51,866 nucleotides of DNA from Nostoc punctiforme NIES-2108 (GTDB lineage Bacteria > Cyanobacteriota > Cyanobacteriia > Cyanobacteriales > Nostocaceae). This document shows positions 1 to 8,237 of the stretch, one piece after another. How positions within the stretch are numbered: the first letter of the stretch is position 1; each line of letters opens with the position of its first letter. The notes beneath the pieces were generated by a model. That model ran no database searches, was not told the origin of the DNA, and saw only the letters and a list, made by a program, of their open reading frames with translations. The position numbers and the translations under genes are program-made. The stretch covers positions 1 through 51,866 of the forward strand of contig LXQE01000146.1 in assembly GCA_003326195.1 (NCBI GenBank). The letters run 5' to 3'.

Positions 1-92
1 AAGTGCAGTAATGTATGTAGCCGAGCCGTGCTAACAGACCGAGCAGTAATGTATGTAGCCGAGCCGTGCTAACAGACCGAGGGCTTGACCTC
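1..92 (+). rRNA. 23S ribosomal RNA, 3' end only (partial)
   Basis: This is the extreme 3' end of a 23S rRNA gene cut by the window edge. The stretch TAGCCGAGCCGTGCTAACAG and the terminal GGGCTTGACCTC are typical of the cyanobacterial 23S 3' terminus, whose last bases pair with the 5' end of the molecule in helix 1. A 5S gene follows 78 bp downstream, as expected for an rRNA operon. The segment at 5-42 is repeated exactly at 43-80, so the molecule would carry 38 extra nucleotides just before the terminal helix. The 3' boundary is estimated by family resemblance. Confidence 0.85.
5..80 (+). repeat. Exact 38-bp tandem duplication inside the 23S rRNA 3' end
   Basis: Bases 5-42 and 43-80 are identical. 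The unit starts GCAGTAATGTATG and ends CTAACAGACCGA. Normal 23S genes have this stretch once. It could be a real duplication in this rRNA copy or an assembly error at a multi-copy locus. Confidence 0.9.
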
Positions 93-169
93 ACAACTCT
101 TTTGCTCTATTAATTTAATTGCTTATTCGCGTTGCTTGCAGTCTTCAGGGTCTCTGACCCAACAATCTT

Positions 170-288
170 TCCTGGTGTCTATTGCGCGGTGGAACCACAC
201 TGAACCCTTCCCGAACTCAGAGGTGAAACGCTGCTGCGGCCACGATAGTTTAGGGGTAGCCCTACGCAAAAATAGCTCGATGCCAGGT
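170..288 (+). rRNA. rrf: 5S ribosomal RNA
   Basis: The terminal helix is visible: CCTGGTG at 171-177 pairs with TGCCAGG at 281-287, using two G-U pairs. The internal landmarks CCCGAACTCAG and AATAGCTCGA are characteristic of bacterial 5S rRNA, and the length of about 119 nt is normal. It lies just downstream of the 23S end and just upstream of a strong terminator, so it is the last gene of the operon. The internal spacer contains a small GGGTC/GACCC hairpin near 149-161. Confidence 0.93.
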
Positions 289-303
289 TTATTCTTACAA
301 ACT

Positions 304-336
304 AAAAGCCCCACGCTCCACAGCCTGGGGCTTTTT
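304..336 (+). terminator. Rho-independent terminator of the rRNA operon
   Basis: AAAAGCCCCA at 304-313 pairs with TGGGGCTTTT at 326-335 across a 12-nt loop, and a T run follows. It sits 16 bp after the 5S gene. Confidence 0.9.
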
Positions 337-413
337 GTTTATCAGGAATTGCGCTACTAATGCCACACAACAGTTTTAGACGGTATTCGATTAGGTTAAA
401 GGTTTATCGCCTA

Positions 414-1178
414 TCATGTATCCCCCTCCGCTTTTGGTGCAGACATGATTTGCTTTTGCTGTTCTTGTAGCCAGTTTTCAAAGAGTTCATTCAACAGGCG
501 CATTTTCATAAATTCATCCAGTTGTGCTGGAATAAATTTTTCTAAACGCAAAATCACAAACCATTCAGCGATACGGGTAGGGGGCAATATCTGACCTGGT
601 TGACTGCTAGAGAGCATTTGCACCATTATCGGATGTAGTGCATTCAGTTCAATCGGGCCTACCAAGCCACCAGTTTGGGCTTCCGGTCCGAGTGAGTATT
701 CCCGCGCCAAATCAGCAAAAGAGTTTTCTTTTGCCTGAATTCTGAAGTATAGTTCTTGGGCAATTCCCACATCTTGGGTTCGTAGTAGGGAATAAATTAC
801 TTTATCCAGTTTTGCCTTGGACTGAAAAAAGTAAGATTCCAGTTTATTACCCCAAGTGGCTTGTTTGAATTTTTCAATTTTCAGCTTACGAGTGGTGATA
901 ACTTCTAGTTGATCTGGATTCAGCCCTTGATGTGCCATCCAAGCCTGGATATCTTCTTCATTTTTGAACTGTTTTTCGGCGTAAAACTGCTGTTTAGCTT
1001 GGGCTACTTCCTCTGGTGTACACTCTATTACTATCTTGGCAGAGCGCGAGTTTTGTTCTATTGCCTCATCAATGATCAATTCTCGCTGCAACTGTGGCAG
1101 CATTTGGTAACTTGCCAGTAAGGAAATCAGTTCACTAGCTGTGATTGTACGATTACCGATTTGGATCGTTTCAGTCAT
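414..1178 (-). CDS. Parvulin-type (PpiC/SurA-like) peptidyl-prolyl isomerase
   Basis: The protein has 254 residues. An N-terminal helical part (about 1-115) resembles the SurA-N chaperone arm. A parvulin domain follows at about 125-220, with the family signature around ARE-YSLGP, GGLVGPIE and the late segment GQILPP. Such enzymes catalyse cis-trans isomerisation of prolyl bonds and assist folding. There is no signal peptide, so it is probably cytoplasmic or exported by a dedicated transporter. In cyanobacteria, PpiC proteins without signal peptides often sit beside peptide-exporting ABC transporters. None is seen here, so its client is unknown. It faces the rRNA operon convergently. Confidence 0.8.
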   Translation of the reverse strand: MTETIQIGNRTITASELISLLASYQMLPQLQRELIIDEAIEQNSRSAKIVIECTPEEVAQAKQQFYAEKQFKNEEDIQAWMAHQGLNPDQLEVITTRKLKIEKFKQATWGNKLESYFFQSKAKLDKVIYSLLRTQDVGIAQELYFRIQAKENSFADLAREYSLGPEAQTGGLVGPIELNALHPIMVQMLSSSQPGQILPPTRIAEWFVILRLEKFIPAQLDEFMKMRLLNELFENWLQEQQKQIMSAPKAEGDT

Positions 1179-1825
1179 TAGCTTTCGGGCATCTCAAGAA
1201 TATTTAGTCTGTTAAAGAAGCTATACCGTAGCCCATTTACTAAGAGCTTTTGCCTTAACCTGCCGAGTTAGGTATGCTAACCTCACTTTCACAATAATTA
1301 AATAGTTATTTGCTAACATACTTAAAAATATACAGTTTATATGAGTTTTTATCAAAGATTCTACGCAAATACTAGCAGATGTGAAGATAAAGACAAAAGA
1401 TAGTTCTCACCACTAGAACTTTAAAAGACGAAATTTATCAGACGGAGCTAGACTGTTTTGAGGTTTCTATTATTATGCGTAGACGCACAGTGGTATTAGT
1501 GTCGTGATTCCCCAACCTCGAAAGAGCGTTTGTTTGGTGGGTAGGGGGAGACGCCAAGGACGTTAATGAGTCCGCGTAGCCTTAAGGGAAAGCAAACTAC
1601 GTGCAGCGTCTCGCACCTAAGCGTTTGGAATTTTCTCAAGTAGAGCAGGCATGATGTGCCAAGGGCAACGCTCCTACGTTGCTAAAGCGTCTCTAGGAGA
1701 CATTACGCGAACGCTATCGAGTTATCTAGGGGTCCTTTACAGTTGCCAAGAGTGTAAAAAAATACATATATATTGCCTTTTTACACAAGGGTATTTACGT
1801 ATCCTACAGCCAAAAGTTCTTAGGT
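1179..1825. other. Intergenic region with dispersed-repeat fragments
   Basis: No convincing gene is seen. The first 300 bases are AT-rich and probably hold the promoter of the isomerase gene. From about 1490 to 1730 the sequence becomes GC-richer and carries fragments typical of Nostoc dispersed repeats (GCGTAGCC, GCAGCGTCTCGC, GCGTCTCTAGGAGAC). These explain the small open frame present there. Confidence 0.6.
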
Positions 1826-2200
1826 TTACAATGATTCTAAATAGTTCAAAAGATCCGCCATTTCTTGAGCACTAGGTTGAAATTTGGGCATTGGCGGTGT
1901 TTCGCCACTGATCACTTGGTGAATCAGCCCATACCGAGACTTGTGCTTTGAAACAGCTTGCAAACTGGGCCCCACTCGCCCGTCTGCTTCCAAGCCATGA
2001 CAACCAGCACAGTTAATTTGGAAGATCGCGTGTCCTTGAACTGGGTTTCCTGTGAGGGATAGAACGCTCTTGACGTATGGATCGGAGGCTTGAACCAACT
2101 GAACACCAAAAAAGCCCAAAGGGACTGCTAGCAGTATAGCCAGCGTCAATAAAACGATCCGCTGAATCAAAATTTCAGGTTTGGTAATCTGGTTATCCAA
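1826..2200 (-). CDS. cytM: Cytochrome cM, membrane-anchored c-type cytochrome
   Basis: The protein has 124 residues. A single hydrophobic segment at about 15-38 is an uncleaved signal anchor. It is followed by a class I cytochrome c domain with the haem motif CAGCH (C64, C67, H68) and a probable axial Met104 in PPMPKF. The length and the segments QASDPYV, GNPVQGHAIFQ and GETPPMPKFQPS match cyanobacterial CytM as I recall it. CytM is an electron carrier that modulates respiratory and photosynthetic electron flow. The start is TTG: the frame has a stop 21 bases upstream and no ATG near the family start. It is divergent from petG, so the two share the 209-bp region between them. Confidence 0.88.
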   Translation of the reverse strand: MDNQITKPEILIQRIVLLTLAILLAVPLGFFGVQLVQASDPYVKSVLSLTGNPVQGHAIFQINCAGCHGLEADGRVGPSLQAVSKHKSRYGLIHQVISGETPPMPKFQPSAQEMADLLNYLESL

Positions 2201-2393
2201 AAGGTTTGCTGTGAAAGTCTAGGTGTGCTAAAAAGTTTTCATTTCCTACACATAGCTTAAAAGTTCTTGATTGTGTCTGCAAGCACAGAAGACTATTTTT
2301 TTGTGGACAGTCGCCCTCCAAAAGGCTGTAGGGCGCAGGATTCATACGAAATTTGGTAAAATCAAAAACAGGCAACGAATATTTAATAATTAC

Positions 2394-2402
2394 AAAGAGG
2401 AG
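2394..2402 (+). promoter_or_regulatory. Strong ribosome binding site of petG
   Basis: AAAGAGGAG lies 7 bases before the GTG start at 2410. It fixes the start of a gene that would otherwise be overlooked because of its size and its GTG codon. Confidence 0.8.
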
Positions 2403-2409
2403 ATTTACA

Positions 2410-2523
2410 GTGGTTGAACCCCTGCTATCAGGTATTGTCCTTGGTCTAGTTTTCGTCACTCTCGCCGGACTTTTTTACGCTGCATATAAGCAATACAAGC
2501 GCCCTAATCAGCTGGGGGGATGA
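2410..2523 (+). CDS. petG: Cytochrome b6f complex subunit V (PetG)
   Basis: A 37-residue protein is encoded from a GTG start with a strong Shine-Dalgarno sequence. It begins [19 protein letters not shown] and ends [10 protein letters not shown]. It has one transmembrane helix and a short positively charged stromal tail, exactly as in PetG across cyanobacteria and plastids. PetG is a small essential subunit of the thylakoid cytochrome b6f complex, where it helps assembly and stability. It is too short for usual gene-length cut-offs. It stands alone on this strand and is divergent from cytM, another electron-transport gene. Confidence 0.95.
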   Translation: MVEPLLSGIVLGLVFVTLAGLFYAAYKQYKRPNQLGG

Positions 2524-2732
2524 GGGAGTGCCCAGCGCTGTTAGCGGAAGCGGGGCGTTTAGCCCGCTGAGGAGCCAGTGCGTTGGGCAGTTCTGCCGAC
2601 TTGTACCCCTGCTCTTAAGCAAGCTACGCGTAGCGTCTCCTAGAGGAGAACAACTGGCGTTGCTGAGTAGGATGAGGGAAGGGGGATAAGGAGGACAAGG
2701 AAGCAAGTTTTCTCCCCCATTCCCCATTCCTG
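2524..2732. repeat. Cluster of Nostoc-type dispersed repeats
   Basis: The spacer between petG and rsmD is built from repeat-like pieces: GGAGCCAGTGCGTTGGGC near 2571, then AAGCTACGCGTAGCGTCTCC near 2622 with the complementary-looking TAGAGGAGAAC after it. Related wording recurs near 1560-1700 and 46355-46405. It ends in a purine-rich run of the GGGGAATGGGG type. No gene is seen. Confidence 0.6.
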
Positions 2733-3278
2733 TCATTCCACAATTCTGTAGAAAGTAAGTGATGTGTTGCCGTAAACTTTCTGGCGGCAAATTTCCCAAG
2801 CGGGAATGTCTGGCGGTGTCCAACCTTGTGAGGCGTGTTCAACTGCGATTTCGCCGCTAGGATCTAAAAATTGATGGTGAGCGATCGCTTCTAATACTTG
2901 CTGGTACAATCCACTGGCATAAGGTGGATCGAAGTAGATTCTATCAAACTGTTTACCTGATAAAGTCTTTAACTGCTGGGTAATATCTCCCCGCAATACC
3001 CGAAATTCTTGGTCGGCATTAGTTAACTGCTGCCAATTTTGTTGGATGGTAGTACAGGCTCGGCTCGATTGTTCAATTCCCACTACTAGGCTGGCTCCTC
3101 TACACAAAGCCTCTGCGCCCATTGAACCAGTACCGGCGCACAAATCTAGCCAGCGACAACCTGCAATTTCTCCTTGCCAAATATTAAAGACTGCCTCTCT
3201 GACTCGCGCACTAGTGGGTCTAGTTTCTTTCCCTGGTAAAGTTTTTAGCTGGCGATTACCGTAAATTCTCAAGCTCAT
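2733..3278 (-). CDS. rsmD: 16S rRNA (guanine(966)-N2)-methyltransferase RsmD
   Basis: The 181-residue protein is a class I SAM-dependent methyltransferase. The start MSLRIYGNRQLKTLPGKETRP is the typical RsmD N-terminus. The SAM-binding loop is DLCAGTGSMG (45-54), and the catalytic motif DPPY (117-120) marks an exocyclic-amine methyltransferase. RsmD methylates G966 of 16S rRNA in the small subunit. Length is normal. It is followed on the same strand by nothing close; upstream lies hisH, separated by heptamer repeats, so the two may not be cotranscribed. Confidence 0.93.
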   Translation of the reverse strand: MSLRIYGNRQLKTLPGKETRPTSARVREAVFNIWQGEIAGCRWLDLCAGTGSMGAEALCRGASLVVGIEQSSRACTTIQQNWQQLTNADQEFRVLRGDITQQLKTLSGKQFDRIYFDPPYASGLYQQVLEAIAHHQFLDPSGEIAVEHASQGWTPPDIPAWEICRQKVYGNTSLTFYRIVE

Positions 3279-3283
3279 TGGTT

Positions 3284-3325
3284 ATTAGTCATTGATCATT
3301 AGTCATTAGTCATTAGTCATTAGTT
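3284..3325. repeat. Tandem heptamer repeat (TCATTAG type)
   Basis: ATTAGTC heptamers are repeated in tandem with slight decay between rsmD and hisH. This is the short tandemly repeated repetitive (STRR) class known from heterocystous cyanobacteria. The same words recur at 17027-17110, 25574-25691 and 46324-46457. Confidence 0.85.
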
Positions 3326-3362
3326 TTAGACAAAAGACAAAGAACAAATGACAAAAAGAATA

Positions 3363-3998
3363 TTAAGCAGGAATTTTTTCGCGGACTTGAGCAACGAAAT
3401 TAGATAGGATTTGCAATCCTATATTAGAGGATTTTTCGGGGTGAAATTGTACTGCCATCAGGTTTTCATGGGCGATCGCAGCTGTGACGGTTTGAGTACC
3501 GTGAGTGATAGTTGCTGCACGGATTAGCGGGTCTATTGGGTCAACATAGTAGGAATGGACAAAATACACCCAAGGATCTGACGGTAAATGCTCCCACAAA
3601 ATACTTTTTGGTTGAGTGATTTCTAGTTGATTCCACCCCATGTGAGGAATAGTGATGTCAGGTTCGGGACGAAACCGCCGCACTTTTCCTTTGATAATTC
3701 CTAGTCCTGGATGGGTACCTTCTGCACTTGATTCAAAGAGAATTTGCAATCCTAAACAAATTCCCAAAAAAGGTTTACCAGATGCGATCGCTTCTTTAAT
3801 AGGTTGTTCTAAACCACGCGATCGCAGGTGTTGCACTGCTGGATCAAATGCTCCCACCCCCGGTAGGACTATAGCATCTGCCTGTTCTAATTCCTTTGGA
3901 GAATAAGTAACATTAGGAGTTGCCCCAGCTTTTTCCAAGCCTTTACAAACTGAGTGCAAATTTCCCATTTCATAATCTACGACCGCAATTACTGGCAT
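3363..3998 (-). CDS. hisH: Imidazole glycerol phosphate synthase glutaminase subunit HisH
   Basis: The 211-residue protein is a class I glutamine amidotransferase. The nucleophile is Cys81 in GICLGLQ, and the other catalytic residues are His186 and Glu188 in QFHPEKS. The N-terminal IAVVDYEMGNLHSV and the oxyanion segment PGVGAF are characteristic of HisH. With HisF it makes imidazole glycerol phosphate and AICAR in histidine synthesis, supplying ammonia from glutamine. hisF is not in the window, as usual for the scattered his genes of cyanobacteria. It is divergent from the peptidase gene at 4057, with 58 bp between them. Confidence 0.95.
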   Translation of the reverse strand: MPVIAVVDYEMGNLHSVCKGLEKAGATPNVTYSPKELEQADAIVLPGVGAFDPAVQHLRSRGLEQPIKEAIASGKPFLGICLGLQILFESSAEGTHPGLGIIKGKVRRFRPEPDITIPHMGWNQLEITQPKSILWEHLPSDPWVYFVHSYYVDPIDPLIRAATITHGTQTVTAAIAHENLMAVQFHPEKSSNIGLQILSNFVAQVREKIPA

Positions 3999-4056
3999 TT
4001 ACCTGCTCCTTGTAAATTTATTATGGAGGGTTTTTCTATTCTAAATAATATTTGTT

Positions 4057-4578
4057 ATGAAGAAAAGAATTCTATTAACTTCTTTTGACACTTGGCTAAA
4101 AGATCAACAGTCAAATTCTTCTGATGATTTATTACTTGAAGTTACCAAACTTGAGTTGATACCACATGACTTAACTTTTTTACGCCAATTACCCGTAGAT
4201 GTGCAACTTGCCAGTACTCAGGTAATGGAAAAAATCAAGGCAATCCAACCTGATTACATCATCTGTTGTGGCATGGCTGCAAGTCGTACACAATTAAGTG
4301 TGGAAGCAGTTGCTAGCTGTGGAGAAAGTATTTTGCAGACAGAAGTTGATTTAGAAAAATTAGTGGTGGGAGCAGCAAAAATTCAGATTAGCCACGACTG
4401 TGGGAAATTTGTTTGCGAGGGTCTTTACTATTCAGTGTTGGACTACTTAAGCCAAAATCAACTCACAGCACGTTGTATTTTTGTCCACGTTCCGCTTCTC
4501 AATCAAGAAAATTTGATGGGGATTATTGCCGATTTCGTATTAATTATTAACAAACTGGCACTTTCATCAAGCTGTTAA
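4057..4578 (+). CDS. Peptidase C15 (pyroglutamyl-peptidase I)-like protein
   Basis: The protein has 173 residues, shorter than the usual 200-215 of the family. It keeps all three catalytic positions of cysteine peptidase family C15: Glu83 in LSVE, Cys120 in GKFVCEGLYYSVL, and His144 in FVHVPLL. The N-terminal LLTSFDTW aligns with the usual GFEPF segment but is changed, and the loop after it is shortened. The family removes N-terminal pyroglutamate from peptides. Whether this divergent, short form keeps that specificity is open. It ends 7 bp before the next gene, which suggests an operon. Confidence 0.75.
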   Translation: MKKRILLTSFDTWLKDQQSNSSDDLLLEVTKLELIPHDLTFLRQLPVDVQLASTQVMEKIKAIQPDYIICCGMAASRTQLSVEAVASCGESILQTEVDLEKLVVGAAKIQISHDCGKFVCEGLYYSVLDYLSQNQLTARCIFVHVPLLNQENLMGIIADFVLIINKLALSSSC

Positions 4579-4585
4579 TGTCTGT

Positions 4586-6001
4586 ATGGTGAAAGAAATC
4601 TCTAAGTATATGTTGCCATTGTTACTAATTTTCCCAATTGCCCAATTAACTCCTACTACATTTCCACCTGAAGAAGTCGTGCAACCACAAGAAGTACGTC
4701 CTTTACCAGGTCAGTTGGATACAGTGCCAACTTTTAATAGCAATAGTCCAGAATTGGTTTTGAAAGAAGGAATCTTACTTTCTACCTTTCCACCAGATGG
4801 GAAAAAAGTGCCAACAGCGCATCTGAATTTTCCTTTTCGGGGACGATTTGATATTTTTGCTCATCACGTCGCTAAAGCTGAACCAGCCGAGAATTTACGT
4901 TCTCTTTATCTAGGGATAATTTTGCATAACCCTAGTTCGGAACCAGTGAAGGTAAATATTTGGCAAGCGGCGAGTTATTTGAGTCAACCGGATGCACCAT
5001 TTATTCAGTTACCATCCTTTAGCCAAAACCTTTTAGGTAAAATTTTTGCCGGGCCAGGCGATCGCGTCATGTCTGATGTGCTTCGGGGAGTGCGACAAGA
5101 GATTTTTCCTGCCCAAATTGAGATTCCACCAAAGCAAAGTCGGATGTTACTCAATTTGCCAATTCCTGTGCAGGGATTGACACCACCCCTAAATGGTCGG
5201 TCTACATTCATGCGACTGCAAAGTGATGGCACTGTCTATGCAGCTAGCCTAGCGATGTTTGCACGGGAGAATCCTGATGGCAGTGAGCGAAGCCTACGGC
5301 AACCCGAAGCGGGAACGCCTACCTTAGAAGAGTGGCAGAATTTACTAGATAATGGCGATTTAGCTGGGCCACGAGATAAAACTCCCACTCCCTTAGAAGA
5401 AACTGGCAAGCCAAGAATTTATGGGCGTGTTGCGGGAGTGGTCGGTGGTTCACGATGGAGAGCCTTATTAGTAGATAATCCTAAAGCTAGGTATCTAACT
5501 ATTCCCCAGCCTGGTCAAGTGTTTTCCTACGCTCTGAGTACCCTGCATGGCGGTACATTAGGAACTGGTCAAATTCAAAGTGCGCCTATGCTAGTGCGCT
5601 ATCCTGACACCGCATATCGCGCTCATGGCAACTATGGAATTCAATATAATCTGAAGTTGCCGCTATACAACAATACTCAAAGTTCTCAAACCGTTAGCGT
5701 GTCGATACAAACACCACTTAAGGAGGATCGGTTAGTCAAACCAGGGTTACGCTTTCTCAGTACACCCGCTCCTCAAGTATTTTTCCGAGGGACAGTACGA
5801 GTACGTTACAAAAATGACCAAAATCAGCCACAAACTCAGTTTGTGCATTTAGTGCAAAAGAGAGGTCAACCAGGAGAACCGTTAGTTTTATTAAAGATGA
5901 AACCACGCGATCGCTCTTTGGTAGAAGTAGACTTTCTCTATCCGCCAGATGCTACACCACCGCAAGTATTAACAGTTTCAACTCAGCCTGAACCTCGGTA
6001 A
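4586..6001 (+). CDS. DUF3370-type cyanobacterial exported protein
   Basis: The protein has 471 residues. A hydrophobic segment at about 7-22 fits a signal peptide or anchor. The rest is beta-rich and soluble, with phrases such as LRSLYLGIILHNPS and PVQGLTPPLNGRSTFMRL that I associate with DUF3370, a family of cyanobacterial proteins with no known function. Confidence in the family name is moderate. It probably acts in the periplasm or outer layers. Between about residues 232 and 246 a piece resembling a Nostoc dispersed repeat is read in frame. The gene is directly downstream of the C15 peptidase and probably cotranscribed. Confidence 0.68.
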   Translation: MVKEISKYMLPLLLIFPIAQLTPTTFPPEEVVQPQEVRPLPGQLDTVPTFNSNSPELVLKEGILLSTFPPDGKKVPTAHLNFPFRGRFDIFAHHVAKAEPAENLRSLYLGIILHNPSSEPVKVNIWQAASYLSQPDAPFIQLPSFSQNLLGKIFAGPGDRVMSDVLRGVRQEIFPAQIEIPPKQSRMLLNLPIPVQGLTPPLNGRSTFMRLQSDGTVYAASLAMFARENPDGSERSLRQPEAGTPTLEEWQNLLDNGDLAGPRDKTPTPLEETGKPRIYGRVAGVVGGSRWRALLVDNPKARYLTIPQPGQVFSYALSTLHGGTLGTGQIQSAPMLVRYPDTAYRAHGNYGIQYNLKLPLYNNTQSSQTVSVSIQTPLKEDRLVKPGLRFLSTPAPQVFFRGTVRVRYKNDQNQPQTQFVHLVQKRGQPGEPLVLLKMKPRDRSLVEVDFLYPPDATPPQVLTVSTQPEPR

Positions 6002-6172
6002 TGATTCATGGGTAATGGGTAAGGGCTTTTTTCTAATTACCTGTTACCAAAAAATAATTAAAGCCTGTTCTAGAGCTTTTCACCCCAAGTTTCTATATTT
6101 AGGGTGAATACTTATTCCGCTCCATACATTGCAATAGAAATAGCAGACTATAGCAGGCAATAAAGGGACGGT

Positions 6173-6610
6173 ATGGCAACGGATCAAAAAATCAATCAAG
6201 AAACTGAATTAAATTCGCTCCAGCCGCTTGTTGGAATCTTGATTTTACTGGTAGAGGATGAGCCAGATATTGCAGATTTGCTCATCTTCATTTTGGAAGC
6301 AGCTGGTGCAGAGGTGATGGCTTTAACCGATGCAGAAGAAGCTCTTGCCTCAGTTGAATCGCTTCATCCCGATATTCTAGTGTGCAACATGAAGTTGCCC
6401 GAACATGATGGAAATTGGTTAATTGAGCAAATTCGAGTGCATTCTCGCCAATTTTTAAGACAGTTGCCTGCGATCGCTATCACTTCTTATACACGGGAAG
6501 TCTCAGGCTATAAGGCTTTAAATGCTGGTTTTGATCGATTTATAGTCAAGCTTGAGAGTCCAGAAGAAATTGTAGATGAGATTGTTCACCTGTTATCTAC
6601 CGATCTTTAA
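6173..6610 (+). CDS. Stand-alone receiver domain lacking the phospho-acceptor Asp
   Basis: The protein has 145 residues and consists of one CheY-like domain after a 20-residue leader. The acidic pair (E28, D29), Thr104 and Lys126 are present. The phosphorylation site, which should be Asp in a context like LxDxxMP, is Asn72 in VCNMKLPEHDG, encoded by AAC. It therefore probably cannot be phosphorylated in the usual way and may work as a constitutive or protein-binding receiver. There is no output domain and no kinase gene next to it. A purine-rich AAAGGGACGG before the ATG supports the start. Confidence 0.88.
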   Translation: MATDQKINQETELNSLQPLVGILILLVEDEPDIADLLIFILEAAGAEVMALTDAEEALASVESLHPDILVCNMKLPEHDGNWLIEQIRVHSRQFLRQLPAIAITSYTREVSGYKALNAGFDRFIVKLESPEEIVDEIVHLLSTDL

Positions 6611-6761
6611 ATATAACTAGCTAGCCTCGATCTCGTTTTTGATCGTGATTTCACACAATACTCTGTGAGAGCGCACAGCTAGCTATACACTCCTAAAAAC
6701 TACTTTAAAAAATGAAACCATATAACCCTAAGTGAGTAGGATTATATATTGGATATATTTG

Positions 6762-8096
6762 TTAACCTCGTTGAAAACCCTTTGCTGGCTTTTGTTGTCC
6801 CTTACCTTTGGGCTTAGATTTGTTAACTTCTCCTAAAGCTTCCTGAAATAAGTTGTGCAAATGTATGGGTACACTGGCAATATCTGGTAACTCTGGCTCA
6901 ATAGGTTTGTGGAATTCTTGCAAAAGTTTATTTAAGTCACTTTCAAGCCTAAACTCTGGACGTTGCAAAAATGTTTGCAACACATTTTCTAATTGAGTTG
7001 GATACTGTTGCGCTAATCGATGCCAAATAAAAGCATTAATACTTTTATCTTCGAGGTAGTAGCGAACAAGTTTTTCTGCTCCTTGAACACTTTGCCAGTC
7101 CTCTGCCGATAAGATTGCTTGTACCTTACTATATGTTGGTAAAAACATTTGTCCCCAACGGGGATGAGAAAGAGCCGTTACCTGTTCTGCTTTCTTGAGT
7201 TCAGCAGGCAAATCAACCTTTGGCATCACCATTTTGCTCTTGCTGCTTTTGCTGTTAAACATTTCAGAGACTACGTTGGAATCAGCACCAAATTCTTGTG
7301 CTGCGGCTTTTATTTCCTCGTCGCCAATGCCAGCTGCTTCTGCCACTTCAGCAAGAGATTTAGAAGTATCAATTCCTGCGGCTGCAAAAGTTTTCTCAGT
7401 AATTACTTCTTGAAATTCCGCTATTTTTTTATTAAGCTGGTATCCAGATAGTGTGATCTCATCAGTACCAAAAAAGTCCACAAACTGCTGATGATATTTT
7501 TCTACTGACTGCCAAGCTTCTTCTAGCAAGTCTGGAGCATCGCTGTAAAGATTACTTTTATAGTTTTCTTTGAAATTACCAATTGCTACGGCAAGTTTTG
7601 GTTTACCTAATTTACCCATTATTGTGTAGGGGCCAGAAAACATCCAGTAGCTATCGGTAACGGGAGAAATGCGAGTTAGCAAGATTTCTCCGACTTTTAA
7701 CCGAGATATTGCCTGTAATGTTTGAGTATTGTTTGGCTTGACGATGTAGCGTTTATCTGTCAACCAGTTCGTCAATTCAAAGCCATCAGGTAAAAGATTA
7801 GTGATGGCAAATAAGCCAATAAAAGTATGATGCCAACTATTTATCAGACTGCGATCGCTTTCTGCTAAATCTGGATGGCTTTCGATAAACAACTCTAATG
7901 GAGACTTATCACCGACTTTTCCATCTGTCAAAAAGCTATCGATGGTTAAGTCCTGCTGCGTACTATCCCCACTTCCACGGCGCAACTGTGCTGCTGCGTA
8001 AACTTCTAGTGCTTGTGCCAGTTCGCCTTCAGCATCAAGAACAAAATCAACTAAGGCTTGTTTTAATTCGTGCGATCGTTCTAATATGACATCCAC
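6762..8096 (-). CDS. Conserved cyanobacterial protein of unknown function
   Basis: The protein has 444 residues. I do not recognise a named domain. It is soluble and lacks a signal peptide or membrane segment. The first 230 residues look mixed alpha/beta with conserved-looking aromatic stretches (INSWHHTFIGLF, TDSYWMFSGPYTIMGKLGKPK). Residues 240-300 are helical and Ala/Glu-rich. The C-terminus ends in a basic, Gly/Lys/Gln-rich tail (KPKGKGQQKPAKGFQRG) that could bind nucleic acid or membranes. It stands alone, convergent with the receiver gene. Codon use looks ordinary for the window, so I judge it a real native gene. Confidence 0.7.
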   Translation of the reverse strand: MDVILERSHELKQALVDFVLDAEGELAQALEVYAAAQLRRGSGDSTQQDLTIDSFLTDGKVGDKSPLELFIESHPDLAESDRSLINSWHHTFIGLFAITNLLPDGFELTNWLTDKRYIVKPNNTQTLQAISRLKVGEILLTRISPVTDSYWMFSGPYTIMGKLGKPKLAVAIGNFKENYKSNLYSDAPDLLEEAWQSVEKYHQQFVDFFGTDEITLSGYQLNKKIAEFQEVITEKTFAAAGIDTSKSLAEVAEAAGIGDEEIKAAAQEFGADSNVVSEMFNSKSSKSKMVMPKVDLPAELKKAEQVTALSHPRWGQMFLPTYSKVQAILSAEDWQSVQGAEKLVRYYLEDKSINAFIWHRLAQQYPTQLENVLQTFLQRPEFRLESDLNKLLQEFHKPIEPELPDIASVPIHLHNLFQEALGEVNKSKPKGKGQQKPAKGFQRG

Positions 8097-8237
8097 AAGT
8101 TAATCTCTCGGTGCAACAGATGTAGATTATAGCTTTTGAGAGAATTTCAGCATCTAGCAATAGCTAGATTTATGGAGATGCACACTTAGCACAATAGGTT
8201 TTATCATGCAGGCATACTAAAGACGACATCTTGCACA

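Noticed and set aside
85..360. Protein frames over the start of the window
   Set aside because: They lie across the 23S/5S rRNA genes and the terminator.
2446..2823. 125-residue frame between petG and rsmD
   Set aside because: It overlaps petG and rsmD and is made of dispersed-repeat words. No family features.
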